The notes under the pieces were generated by a model. That model saw only the letters and a program-made list of their open reading frames with translations, had not been told where the DNA came from and searched no databases. DNA of 64,000 nucleotides from positions 62,001 to 126,000 of the forward strand of contig JAIOPM010000038.1 of the NCBI GenBank assembly GCA_021413885.1. The letters run 5' to 3'. Every line of letters starts with the position of its first letter. Positions within the stretch are counted from its first letter, which is position 1. The DNA comes from Planctomycetota bacterium (GTDB taxonomy: Bacteria; Planctomycetota; UBA1135; GCA-002686595). Of the stretch, positions 29,784 to 38,337 are shown one piece after another. The translations under genes were made by a program, and so were the position numbers.

Positions 29784-31238
29784 CTACTTCTGCTGGCCGA
29801 GCCAGGCGAGGAAACGCCACTCGAGGCTGTCGGTGCCCTCCTCGCTCGCGGAGTACGGCACGCCGTAGACCGACTGGATCGTCGCCTCGAAGGTCGCGCC
29901 CTCGGGCGAGGAGACCAGCGCGCCGAGCAACTGCGAGAAGAGCTTCTCCGACGCCTTCTTGCCGCCCTTCGGCGCGGCGTCGGTCGAGAGCCAGAACGCG
30001 AAGCAGGCCTTGTACGCGCGGTAGAACTCGCCGTAGTCCTGCAGGAATTCGGCGGGCGGGAGCTCCTTGCCCTTCGTCCCGCTCCCAAGGAACGGAGCGC
30101 GCACCCACGCGTGCTTCGACGTGTCGTCGCTGACGATGTCGAAGAACGCGATCTTGCTCCCGCCGCGCGAACCGTCGCGCGCGCCGGCCTTCTGCGACTC
30201 GCGCAACGCCTTGACGAAATGGTCGGCGCCGAGCAACGAGCGCCACGCGCTGTCCGCGTTCAGCTTCGGCAACGTGCCGCCTTGCGACGCTCCGCCCGGG
30301 ACGAACATCTCGCGCGCTTGCGTCGTGTTGCCGCGCGTCGCCGAGCCGGTGCGCGTGTTGTTCTCGCCGTAGAGCGTGATCACGACCTCGAGCGCGAGCC
30401 CGGACTCGAACGCGAGGTCGAGACGATCGCCGTAGAAGAACCACAGGATCGAGTGCATCCCGCGCTGCGCGACGTACTCGACGAGACCGGTCTTCTCGCG
30501 ATCGTTCATCGAGTAGCCGGCGGAGAGATCGTCCGCGGAAGCCTTCGGCGACGGATAGACCAGCGGCAACACCTGGCGATCGTTCCAGTAGAGATCCGCC
30601 CACGCGGGCATGCCTTCGACCCAGAACGACGCGCGATTCAGATCGTCGAGCCAACCGATGAACGCGCCGAGTTCGGCGAACTGCAAACGCGACGGAGCGA
30701 ACAGCATCTGGATCGGTTCGGTGCGCGCGGGGTGCATGCCGAACGCTTCGCCGGAGCGCATCTCGGCGCCGATCTTGCGCGCGAGCTCGACCGAGTCCGC
30801 CTTCAGGCCGAGCACCAACGGCAACTCGTTCGGTGTCGTCGCGCCGGCCGCGCCCCAGGTCGGCGGGTGCGCGCCCGCGACCGCCTTGCGGAACGAAGCG
30901 AGGTCCTTGCGCAGCGCGGTCTCGGCCGGATTGCCTGCGCCCGCCCAGTCGAGCCAACGCAGGTGCAGGTCGATCAGCGCGAGCGAGAGGTCCTGCAGCT
31001 CCTTCACCCGCGTCTTGTCGGTGACGTCGGACTTCGGGTAGCGCGCGTCGATCACGCCGATCTCGGCGTGGACGTACTGGTCGTCGAGCAACCGCGTGAA
31101 GTCGACGTCACCTTGCGACTTGCCCGCGAGGCCGTGGGTGTTCTTGTACTGCTCCGCCAACGCCGCGAAATCGGTGTCGGTGTGCAGAGCGGAAACGGGG
31201 ACGAGCAACGCGAGAAGGACGACGATCGACTTGAGCAT
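29784..31238 (-). CDS. Secreted protein of unknown function
   Basis: A 484-residue protein with a clear signal peptide (MLKSIVVLLALLVPVSALHT). I do not recognise the family. The mature part is largely helical and rich in Trp and aromatic residues (LHLRWLDW, WFFYGDRLDLAFESG), with conserved-looking patches such as PRAR-less PARTEPIQMLFAPSR and YSMNDREKTGLVEYV. There are no membrane helices after the signal. It is transcribed toward the B12 operon but lies upstream of its riboswitch, so it is a separate unit. A perfect 12-base palindrome (GCGACCGGTCGC, 31334-31345) and TTCCGGAA (31356-31363) lie about 100 bases upstream and may be regulatory. Confidence 0.75.
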   Translation of the reverse strand: MLKSIVVLLALLVPVSALHTDTDFAALAEQYKNTHGLAGKSQGDVDFTRLLDDQYVHAEIGVIDARYPKSDVTDKTRVKELQDLSLALIDLHLRWLDWAGAGNPAETALRKDLASFRKAVAGAHPPTWGAAGATTPNELPLVLGLKADSVELARKIGAEMRSGEAFGMHPARTEPIQMLFAPSRLQFAELGAFIGWLDDLNRASFWVEGMPAWADLYWNDRQVLPLVYPSPKASADDLSAGYSMNDREKTGLVEYVAQRGMHSILWFFYGDRLDLAFESGLALEVVITLYGENNTRTGSATRGNTTQAREMFVPGGASQGGTLPKLNADSAWRSLLGADHFVKALRESQKAGARDGSRGGSKIAFFDIVSDDTSKHAWVRAPFLGSGTKGKELPPAEFLQDYGEFYRAYKACFAFWLSTDAAPKGGKKASEKLFSQLLGALVSSPEGATFEATIQSVYGVPYSASEEGTDSLEWRFLAWLGQQK

Positions 31239-31333
31239 GGCGAATCCGCGCGCCGGTCCGCTTCGGGTCGCTCGGGTAAGCGACGGACCACCCGAATGGC
31301 GCGCGACGACCTCTAACCCTCCAGACGCTCCGG

Positions 31334-31345
31334 GCGACCGGTCGC
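31334..31345. repeat. 12-base palindrome upstream of secreted protein gene
   Basis: GCGACCGGTCGC is a perfect palindrome. A second, TTCCGGAA, follows 10 bases on. Both lie between the OsmC gene end and the secreted-protein start, where an operator for the latter could be. Chance occurrence in GC-rich DNA is possible. Confidence 0.3.
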
Positions 31346-31386
31346 TTTCGCAAACTTCCGGAAACTCGCTCGGGCGAACGCGATCT

Positions 31387-31809
31387 TCACGCGAGCGCGG
31401 CGACGCCCCACTCGAAGCGCAGCGGGATCTCGACGCTCGGGGCGAGGCTCTGGTGGACCGGGCAGAGCAGCGCGGTCTTCTCGAGCGTGGCGCGGACCTG
31501 CGCGTCGAAGTCGCGAGGAACGCGGATGACGACGTCGAGCTTGCCGATGCGGCGCACCGGCTGCACGACCATCGATTTCTCGACGGTGACCTGCGTGCCG
31601 GCCAGGTCCCAGCCGTGGCGCTCGGCGACGATGCCCATCGTCGTCAACATGCACGCGCCGAGCGCGGTCGCGCACAGGTCGGTCGGCGAGAAGCTCTCCG
31701 CCTTGCCGTGGTTGTCGAGCGGCGCGTCGGTGACGAGCTCGACGCGCGAGGGACCGTGGACCGCGCGGCAGCGCAGTCCGCCTTCGTAGCGAATGTCGAT
31801 GTGGACCAT
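31387..31809 (-). CDS. OsmC/Ohr-family redox protein
   Basis: A 140-residue protein of the OsmC fold. It has SPTDLCATALGACMLTTMG (Cys 46 and 53) and KTALLCPVHQSL (Cys 116), the two regions that hold the reactive cysteines in this family. Members reduce organic hydroperoxides with thiols, though the YhfA-like branch is less well defined. The ATG at 31809 begins immediately before the first strand. It lies 10 bases after the stop of the amidohydrolase gene and is likely co-transcribed with it. Confidence 0.88.
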   Translation of the reverse strand: MVHIDIRYEGGLRCRAVHGPSRVELVTDAPLDNHGKAESFSPTDLCATALGACMLTTMGIVAERHGWDLAGTQVTVEKSMVVQPVRRIGKLDVVIRVPRDFDAQVRATLEKTALLCPVHQSLAPSVEIPLRFEWGVAALA

Positions 31810-31819
31810 CGGGCAGAGC

Positions 31820-33523
31820 CTACTGCGCGGGTTGATGCGGCTCCAGCCGTCCGTACACGACCTCGCCGCCGACGACGGTCGCGAGGACATGCGTCGCGAG
31901 CAGAGCGCTCGGCTCGCACGCGAGCGGATCGACGTCGATCACGACGAAGTCGGCGAGGTATCCGGGCGCGAGACGACCGAGATCCTGCTCGCGATGCACC
32001 GCCCACGCCGCGCCGGTCGTGAACGCGGCGAGCGCTTCGCGCGCGGTGAGCTTCTGCTCCGGCAACCAACCACCGACCGGCGAGCCGTGGACGTCACAGC
32101 GCGTGATCGCCGCGGACAGACCCTCGAACGGGTTCGGCTTCTCGACCGGGAAGTCGCTCCCGAACGCGAGCGGCGTGCTCGGACCCGAGAGACGCTTCCA
32201 AGCGTAGGCGCCGGCGATGCGGGCGGAGCCGACGCGCGTTTCGGCCCACGGCATGTCGCTGGTCGCGTGCGTCGGCTGCATCGACGGGATCACGCCGAGC
32301 GCGACGAAACGCGGCCAGTCCTCGGGCGCGACGATCTGCGCGTGCTCGATGCGCGGACGGAGTTCGCGGAGCTCCGGCCTGTGCGCCTCGACTTTCTCGA
32401 GCGCGTCGAGCACCGCGCGATTGCCATAGTCGCCGATCGCGTGCGTCGCCGGTTGCAGACCTTGCATCGCGCAGCGCTCGACGAGTTCCGCGAGACGCGC
32501 TTCGACGATCAACAGGTGACCACGCTCGCCCGGCGCGTCGCTGTAGTCGGCGAGCAACGCGGCACCGCGCGAACCGAGCGCGCCGTCGATCATCAGCTTC
32601 ACGCCGACGACTTCGTTCGCGCTCGTCGCCGACGTGGAACGCATCGGGCGCAACGCAGCGTCGATGCCTTCGTTCCCCGCGACGTACACGAACGCGCGCA
32701 GCGCGAGCGGTCTTTCGACGAAACGCTGCGCGAGCTCCGCGGGCACGCCCATATCGTGGACGGCGGTCAAGCCTTCGGCGACGAGCGCACGCGTCGCGCG
32801 CTCGATCCGCGCCCAACGCTCGTCGAGCGTCGGCGCGGGGATCACACGCTCGACCTGCCCCATCGCCGCGTCGATCAACACGCCGGTCGCGCGCCCCTCG
32901 CCGTCGAACAAAACTTCGCCGCCTTGCATGCGATCGCGACCGCGCACGTCGCCGTCGAGGCCCGCGAGCGCGAGCGCCTTCGCGTTCGCGAGCGCCGCGT
33001 GGCCGTCGATGCGCTCGAGGAACACCGGATGATTCGGCGTCGCGGCGCTGAGCGCTTGGTGATTCGGGAACGCCTTCGTCGGCCACAGGTTCTGGTCCCA
33101 GCCGCGCCCGCGCACCCACGTTCCGGCGGGGACGCGCGTCGCGCTGTCGGCGACGAGCGCGACGACTTCCTCGAACGTCGCGACGCCGCGCAGGTCGACG
33201 ATGCCGAGCGCGTCGCCGTAGCCTTCGAGGTGTCCGTGCGCGTCGACGAGGCCGGGGATCAAGACGCGACCGGCGAGATCGAACTCGCGCACGTCGAGTT
33301 CGCTCGCGCGCCGCAGCGCTTCCGTGCGCTCGCCCGCGAAGACGACGCGGCCGTCGCGCACGAGCAACGCCTCGACGCGCCGCCACTCGGGCGCTCCGAC
33401 GTAGACGGTGCCGTTCGAGTAGAGCTCGGCGCGAGCGCGTTCGGTCGGTGCGAACGCGGGCTTCGGCGCCGCGCAAGCGAACGCAACGACGGCGAGACAG
33501 ACGGTGAGCAGCGTGTTCTTCAT
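31820..33523 (-). CDS. YtcJ-like amidohydrolase, lipoprotein
   Basis: A 567-residue metal-dependent hydrolase of amidohydrolase family 3. The N-terminus MKNTLLTVCLAVVAFACAAP is a lipoprotein signal with Cys 17. Metal-site patterns are present: VDAHGHLEGYGD (HxH), then HAIGD, RIEHAQIV and FGSDFPVE, with the final PGYLADFVVIDVDP typical of the family's small beta domain. These enzymes hydrolyse N-acyl or amide bonds; the substrate is unknown. The ATG at 33523 is chosen for the signal peptide; the open frame further upstream would overlap the divergent dehydrogenase gene. Confidence 0.88.
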   Translation of the reverse strand: MKNTLLTVCLAVVAFACAAPKPAFAPTERARAELYSNGTVYVGAPEWRRVEALLVRDGRVVFAGERTEALRRASELDVREFDLAGRVLIPGLVDAHGHLEGYGDALGIVDLRGVATFEEVVALVADSATRVPAGTWVRGRGWDQNLWPTKAFPNHQALSAATPNHPVFLERIDGHAALANAKALALAGLDGDVRGRDRMQGGEVLFDGEGRATGVLIDAAMGQVERVIPAPTLDERWARIERATRALVAEGLTAVHDMGVPAELAQRFVERPLALRAFVYVAGNEGIDAALRPMRSTSATSANEVVGVKLMIDGALGSRGAALLADYSDAPGERGHLLIVEARLAELVERCAMQGLQPATHAIGDYGNRAVLDALEKVEAHRPELRELRPRIEHAQIVAPEDWPRFVALGVIPSMQPTHATSDMPWAETRVGSARIAGAYAWKRLSGPSTPLAFGSDFPVEKPNPFEGLSAAITRCDVHGSPVGGWLPEQKLTAREALAAFTTGAAWAVHREQDLGRLAPGYLADFVVIDVDPLACEPSALLATHVLATVVGGEVVYGRLEPHQPAQ

Positions 33524-33574
33524 CGTGTTCGCGGCTCGTTTTCGCTCCGAGCGCGCGGCCCCTACACTACCGCG

Positions 33575-34318
33575 ATGCAACGACTCCACGAACGCAGGAT
33601 CTTGGTCACCGGCGCGACCGCCGGCATCGGCGAAGCGACGGCGCGAGCTTTGACGGCCGAGGGCGCGCGCGTCGTGCTCGCGGCGCGGCGCAAGGAACGT
33701 TTGGACGCGCTCACGAATGAACTCGCGAACTCGACCGCCGTCGAACTGGACGTCCGCGACGCCGCGGCGTGCGAGCGCGTGCTCGCGAAGCTCGACCTCG
33801 ACGGCGCCGTGCTCAACGCCGGCCTCGGCCGCGGCATGGGCTCGATCCAGGACGGCAACGTCGACGAGTGGAACGAGATGCTCGACACCAACGTGAAGGG
33901 GCTCTTGCACACGCTACACGCCGTGCTGCCGCCGATGGTCGCGCGCGGACGCGGCGATCTCGTGTTGCTCGGCAGCGTCGCCGGTCGCCAGGTCTATCCC
34001 GGCGGCAACGTGTATTGCGCGACGAAACACGCGGTGCGCGCGATCTACGAGTCCCTGCGCCTCGACCTCGCGGGCAAACGCATCCGCGTGACCACCGTCG
34101 ATCCGGGGATGGTGCTGACCGACTTCTCGGTCGTGCGTTTCCGCGGCGACCAGGAGCGCGCGGCGAAGGTCTACGAGAACATGACGCCGCTCGCGCCGTC
34201 CGACGTCGCCGACGCGATCGTGTTCGCGCTGACGCGTCCGCCGCACGTCAACGTCGGCGAGATCGTGCTCTGGCCGACCGATCAGGCGAGCACCACGATC
34301 GTGACGCGGCGCAAGTGA
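33575..34318 (+). CDS. Short-chain dehydrogenase/reductase
   Basis: A 247-residue classical SDR. It has the nucleotide motif TGATAGIG, the NAG motif as LNAGLG, the catalytic Ser in GSVAGRQVYPGG, and YCATK (YxxxK), then the PG motif VDPGMVLTDF. It is closest in style to the YdfG/serine 3-dehydrogenase group of NADP-dependent hydroxy-acid oxidoreductases. It lies alone on the plus strand, divergent from the amidohydrolase with only 51 bases between them. Confidence 0.92.
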   Translation: MQRLHERRILVTGATAGIGEATARALTAEGARVVLAARRKERLDALTNELANSTAVELDVRDAAACERVLAKLDLDGAVLNAGLGRGMGSIQDGNVDEWNEMLDTNVKGLLHTLHAVLPPMVARGRGDLVLLGSVAGRQVYPGGNVYCATKHAVRAIYESLRLDLAGKRIRVTTVDPGMVLTDFSVVRFRGDQERAAKVYENMTPLAPSDVADAIVFALTRPPHVNVGEIVLWPTDQASTTIVTRRK

Positions 34319-34342
34319 CGCGCACGGAGCGACGAACGTCCG

Positions 34343-35656
34343 CTAAGGCGCGATCGTCGTGACGAGAGCGCCGGTCAGGCTCGTCCCGAACGCCCCCGGC
34401 GGATCGCGCGTCCACGCTTGGAGCCTGAGGCTCGCGCCCGCCACGAGCGTCGGATCCGTCGACGTCGACATGTAGGTGTTGAATTCGCGCGTCATCACGC
34501 CGGTGGTCGGATCCGTTCCGCACGCCGGACCGGACGAGCCGGTGTTCTGCACCGGCAAACGCTTGAGCGGCGACTTCATGCACAACCACGCGCCCTGGAA
34601 CGGCGTGATCTGCGAACCGGCGGTGCTGTAGAAGAAGATCCCGAACTTGTTGGGGCGCAGACCGAGAGCTGCGAGCTGGAACCCCGCAGTCGCCGACGCC
34701 GACGGTCCGCCGGAACACGTGAGGATCGGCATGCAGCCGGCGCTCGTCGTCTTCGCCGTGCAGTAGGAACCGACCGCCGGAACGCACGGTCCGTTCTGCC
34801 AGGCCTCCAAGCGCGCGTAGAGTCCCGCGAACGGCGCACCGCCGAACGAGACGCAACCGGTCGTCGGCGGAACGCCCGGCGGAGTGAGCGCACACGGAGG
34901 CGCCGTCCCTCCGACCGGCACGCCGTCGACGTTCACCCACAGTTGGTCGTCGTTGCCGAGGCCGGTGATGCAGCTCGGATAACCGTTGCAGAACGTCCCC
35001 ATCCCGACACCTTGTCCGCCGACGCCGGCGAGCATCGGCCCGCCAAGCAAATTGCCCGTCTGCGCCGGCGTGTTGTTGTTGCGCGTCGAGTAGTGGAAGC
35101 GCTCCCACGGCAATCCCGAGCTCAGACACGGCGACGACGTGCCCCACGTGAACGCGATCTGCCAGCAGCTCAGGACGCCGCTCGTGGTCGAGCCCGGCAA
35201 CGGAAAGCCGAGCGCCGAACTGTCGAAGCGCCAGAGCGGCGTCTCGCCCGCGTACGCCATCGAGGTCTCGCACAGCGAGAGTTGCCCGGTGTCGAAGAGC
35301 GCGAAGTCGAGGTCGACGGCGCCACCGATCGCGGCCGTGCAGTAGCCGACTTCGTAGAGCACGGGCTGGTAGCTCGCGGCCGACGAGCAGGCTTCGCCCG
35401 GCCCGGGCAGGCGACCTTCGTCGAACACCTCGATGCAGGTTCCGAACGGAAGATACGACTGCGCCGTGCAGGTGTTGTTGTAAACGGTCGGCGCGGAGTT
35501 CGTCGTCGCCTTCGCCTGCATCGAGCGCCGACCGGTACGCGCGTCGTAGAAGCCGCCGAACTTCACGTCGCCGCGGATCGGCACCGTAGTCTGCGCCGCG
35601 GCGACACCGCACGAGATCAGAACGGCGAACACGGCGAGCGCGAATCGAATCGACAT
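34343..35656 (-). CDS. Secreted Cys-rich protein with the shared C-terminal domain
   Basis: A 437-residue exported protein; signal peptide MSIRFALAVFAVLISCGVAA with cleavage near AAAQ. The mature N-terminal 270 residues contain many cysteines (YNNTCTAQ, PFGTCIEVFD, SLCETSM), probably disulfide-bonded, and match no domain I know. From about residue 298 (YCTAKTTSAGCMP) to the end (WTRDP, then TTIAP) it matches the terminal domain of the FG-GAP protein: Cys pair, NKFG, PFQGAWLCMKSP and the closing W-RDP are shared. No sorting signal is visible other than this domain. The gene is monocistronic by layout. Confidence 0.8.
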   Translation of the reverse strand: MSIRFALAVFAVLISCGVAAAQTTVPIRGDVKFGGFYDARTGRRSMQAKATTNSAPTVYNNTCTAQSYLPFGTCIEVFDEGRLPGPGEACSSAASYQPVLYEVGYCTAAIGGAVDLDFALFDTGQLSLCETSMAYAGETPLWRFDSSALGFPLPGSTTSGVLSCWQIAFTWGTSSPCLSSGLPWERFHYSTRNNNTPAQTGNLLGGPMLAGVGGQGVGMGTFCNGYPSCITGLGNDDQLWVNVDGVPVGGTAPPCALTPPGVPPTTGCVSFGGAPFAGLYARLEAWQNGPCVPAVGSYCTAKTTSAGCMPILTCSGGPSASATAGFQLAALGLRPNKFGIFFYSTAGSQITPFQGAWLCMKSPLKRLPVQNTGSSGPACGTDPTTGVMTREFNTYMSTSTDPTLVAGASLRLQAWTRDPPGAFGTSLTGALVTTIAP

Positions 35657-35756
35657 GGTTGCTCCGGAGGAAGTTGGGTGCAGACCGCGGGACGTCGATC
35701 AGGAGGGCGATTCTCAGTTCTACCGAAGCGGCCTCGAGTCGCTAGGTGTCCGAACA

Positions 35757-37136
35757 CTATCTCGCTGGAGAACCGGTCGGCCGGTCGGTCTCGAGCAACG
35801 CGGCGTGGAGACGCCGGACGAGTTCGTGCTCGTCCTCGCGTCCGACCACCAGGCTGAGGTTGATCTCGTTCGCCCCCATCGAGATCAACTCGATGTGGAC
35901 TTCGCCCGCGGCGGCGAGCACACGAGCCGCGGTGCCCGGCGTCAGCTTCAGGCGCTCGCCGACGACGGCGACGATCGCGCGATCGGGGACGACGTCGACG
36001 CGGGCGAAGGGCTCGAGCTCGGCGCGGATCGCGTCGAGCGGAGCATCGGGCTCGAGCGTCGACGAGACGCTGACTTCCGCGGTCGCGACGAGGTCGACCG
36101 ACGCGCCGTGGCGCCCGAAGACTTCGAAGAGGCGCGCGAGGAAGCCCGCTTGGGCGAGCATCCGCGTCGACGTCACCGTCAACAACGTCACCGGCGAGCG
36201 ACTGGCGAGGCCCGCGAGCGGCCGACCGCTCGCCGCCTCCGCGCGGATCGTGGTGAAGCGTCCGTTCGGCCGCGCGGTGTGGCGCACGGTCACGGGAATG
36301 CGCCGTTCGATCGCCGGTTGGATCGTCGCGGGATGGAGCACCTTCGCGCCGAACGCGGCGAGCTCCGCGGCTTCGGCGAACGACAACTCCGCGATCGGAT
36401 GCGCCGCGGGCACGACGCGCGGATCGGCGGAGTACACGCCCTCGACGTCGGTCCAGATCTGCACTTCGCTCGCGCCGACGGCGGCGCCGAGCAACGCGGC
36501 CGACCAATCGCTGCCGCCGCGGCCGAGCGTCGTCGTCACGCCCGCCGCGGTCGAGCCGATGTAGCCCTGCGTCACGATCGCGCGTCCGGGACGAACGCGC
36601 GGCCCGAGTTCGCGTTCGCAGAGCTCGCGGATGCGCGCAACGTCGGGCTCCGCGGAGCCGAAGCGCGCGTCGGTGCGCAACACGCGCCGCGCGTCGAACC
36701 ACTCGCAGTCGAGCTCCTCGCGCGCGAGCCACGCGGCGAAAAGGCGCGTCGAGAGCAGTTCTCCAGCGCTCACGATCGCGTCGAGCGACCGCGGCGAGAG
36801 TTCGCGCAACAACGCGACGCCGTCCAAGCGACGTTCGAGCGCCGTGCACTCGAGATCGAGCTCGGCCGCGAGCTCCGGCGGCATCGAGTCGCCGAAGAGT
36901 CCGCGCGCCAACTCCGCATGGTGCGTGCGCACTTCACTCGCGCGTTCGCGAGCGACCGCGACGTCACCGCGTTCCGCCGCGCGAGCGGCGGCGTGCAACG
37001 CGTCGGTCGTCTTGCCCGACGCCGACAACACGACGATCGGCGCGTCCGGCAACGCGGCGCGGACCAGCGCCGCGACTTGGCGCAAGAGTTCCGCGCTCGC
37101 GAGCGAGGAACCTCCGAACTTCAGGATCTTCGTCAC
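35757..37136 (-). CDS. lysC: Aspartate kinase
   Basis: A 459-residue monofunctional aspartokinase, the first step of lysine, threonine and methionine synthesis. It has the kinase start KFGGSSLAS, then the ATP/aspartate site TTTLGRGGSDWSA and VYSADPR. Two ACT domains follow (SPVTLLTVTSTRM and RAIVAVVGERL) with the usual feedback-binding layout. The GTG start at 37136 overlaps the asd stop (GTGA). Length and layout are nearest the lysine-sensitive type, but effector specificity cannot be read with confidence. The asd gene immediately upstream supplies the next enzyme of the pathway. Confidence 0.94.
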   Translation of the reverse strand: MTKILKFGGSSLASAELLRQVAALVRAALPDAPIVVLSASGKTTDALHAAARAAERGDVAVARERASEVRTHHAELARGLFGDSMPPELAAELDLECTALERRLDGVALLRELSPRSLDAIVSAGELLSTRLFAAWLAREELDCEWFDARRVLRTDARFGSAEPDVARIRELCERELGPRVRPGRAIVTQGYIGSTAAGVTTTLGRGGSDWSAALLGAAVGASEVQIWTDVEGVYSADPRVVPAAHPIAELSFAEAAELAAFGAKVLHPATIQPAIERRIPVTVRHTARPNGRFTTIRAEAASGRPLAGLASRSPVTLLTVTSTRMLAQAGFLARLFEVFGRHGASVDLVATAEVSVSSTLEPDAPLDAIRAELEPFARVDVVPDRAIVAVVGERLKLTPGTAARVLAAAGEVHIELISMGANEINLSLVVGREDEHELVRRLHAALLETDRPTGSPAR

Positions 37137-38212
37137 GGTGAAAGAACGCCGACGGCGAGCGCGAGTTCCGCGTCGAGCACCGAAGCTCCGGCCGCGCCGC
37201 GCTCCGCGTTGTGACCGAGCGCCGTGAACTTGAAGTCGAGCACGCCGCACTCACGCACGCGTCCGACATGGACTTGCATGCCGCGCTCGCTCTCGACGTC
37301 GAGCCGCACTTGCGGACGATCCTCGACGTCGTGGAGCCGCAGCGGCACGGCCGGCGCGCTCGGCAGCCCGAGCTCGGCGATCGCGCTCGGAAAACTCGCG
37401 AACGCCGCGCGCACGTCGTCGAGCTTCGCCGCGTTCGCGAGCCGCACCGACACCGACAACGTATGGCCGTCGAGCACCGGCACGCGATAACACGCGGCGG
37501 ACAACGCGAACTCCGCGGGCCGCAACGCGTCGCCCACGAGAACGCCGAGCAGCTTGCGCGGCTCTTCGACCAACTTCTCCTCTTCGTTGCGGATGTACGG
37601 CAACACGTTGCCGAGCACGTCGAGGCTCGCGACGCCGGGATAACCCGCGCCCGACACCGCTTGGAAACTGGTGACGATCACCTCGCGCAATCCAAAACGC
37701 CGCGCGAGCGGCGCGAGTGCCAACGTCAACACCGTCGCCGTGCAATTGGGATTGCAGACGATCGCGCCGCGCGTGCCGCGGCGCTTCTGCTGAACGCGCA
37801 CGAGCTCGACGTGGTCCGCGTTGACCTCGGGGATCAAGAGCGGCACGTCGGCGTCCATGCGGAACGCGCTCGCGTTCGAGAACACCGACGCGCCGGCGGC
37901 GGCGAACGCGGGCTCGAGCTCGCGCGCGGGACCGGTGTCGAGCGCCGAGAACACCAACGCCGCTTCGAACGCGTCGGGCGACGCGCGCACCAGACGCTGC
38001 GAACCGAGCCCGCCCCACGCCGGCCCGTACGCGTCGCCGGCGAGGCGCCACGCGCACGCTTCGTCATAGCGTTTGCCGACGTTCCCCTCGCTCGCCGCGA
38101 GCGCGACGACGCGGAACCACGGATGGCGCGCGAGGCGCGCGACGAAACGCTGGCCGACGACGCCGGTGGCGCCGAGGACCGCGACCGGAAGCGGAGCGCG
38201 AGGCAAAAACAT
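37133..38212 (-). CDS. asd: Aspartate-semialdehyde dehydrogenase
   Basis: A 359-residue enzyme reducing aspartyl phosphate to the semialdehyde with NADPH. It shows GATGVVGQRF, the catalytic Cys in CNPNCTATVLTLAL, SFQAVSGAGYPG, and the active-site His segment VLDGHTLSVSVRL. Length near 360 and the sequence around the Cys are those of the archaeal/fungal-like branch rather than the E. coli type. It is followed by lysC with a GTGA overlap, so the two enzymes are probably made in a coupled manner. Confidence 0.94.
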   Translation of the reverse strand: MFLPRAPLPVAVLGATGVVGQRFVARLARHPWFRVVALAASEGNVGKRYDEACAWRLAGDAYGPAWGGLGSQRLVRASPDAFEAALVFSALDTGPARELEPAFAAAGASVFSNASAFRMDADVPLLIPEVNADHVELVRVQQKRRGTRGAIVCNPNCTATVLTLALAPLARRFGLREVIVTSFQAVSGAGYPGVASLDVLGNVLPYIRNEEEKLVEEPRKLLGVLVGDALRPAEFALSAACYRVPVLDGHTLSVSVRLANAAKLDDVRAAFASFPSAIAELGLPSAPAVPLRLHDVEDRPQVRLDVESERGMQVHVGRVRECGVLDFKFTALGHNAERGAAGASVLDAELALAVGVLSP

Positions 38213-38337
38213 GGGCCTTCATCCCACCGGCGTTCGTCGGACCTGCAAGCGCGACGTCGCGAATCCGGACCGAGCTCGCCGTCCTGGCGCGAACGCGGCG
38301 CGTTCCTACAATGCTCCGCCCCGAACCCGCGCGAACC

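Noticed and set aside
29784..31238. DUF3160 assignment for the secreted protein
   Set aside because: Length and the Trp-rich helical style came to mind, but no specific motif could be matched, so no family is given.
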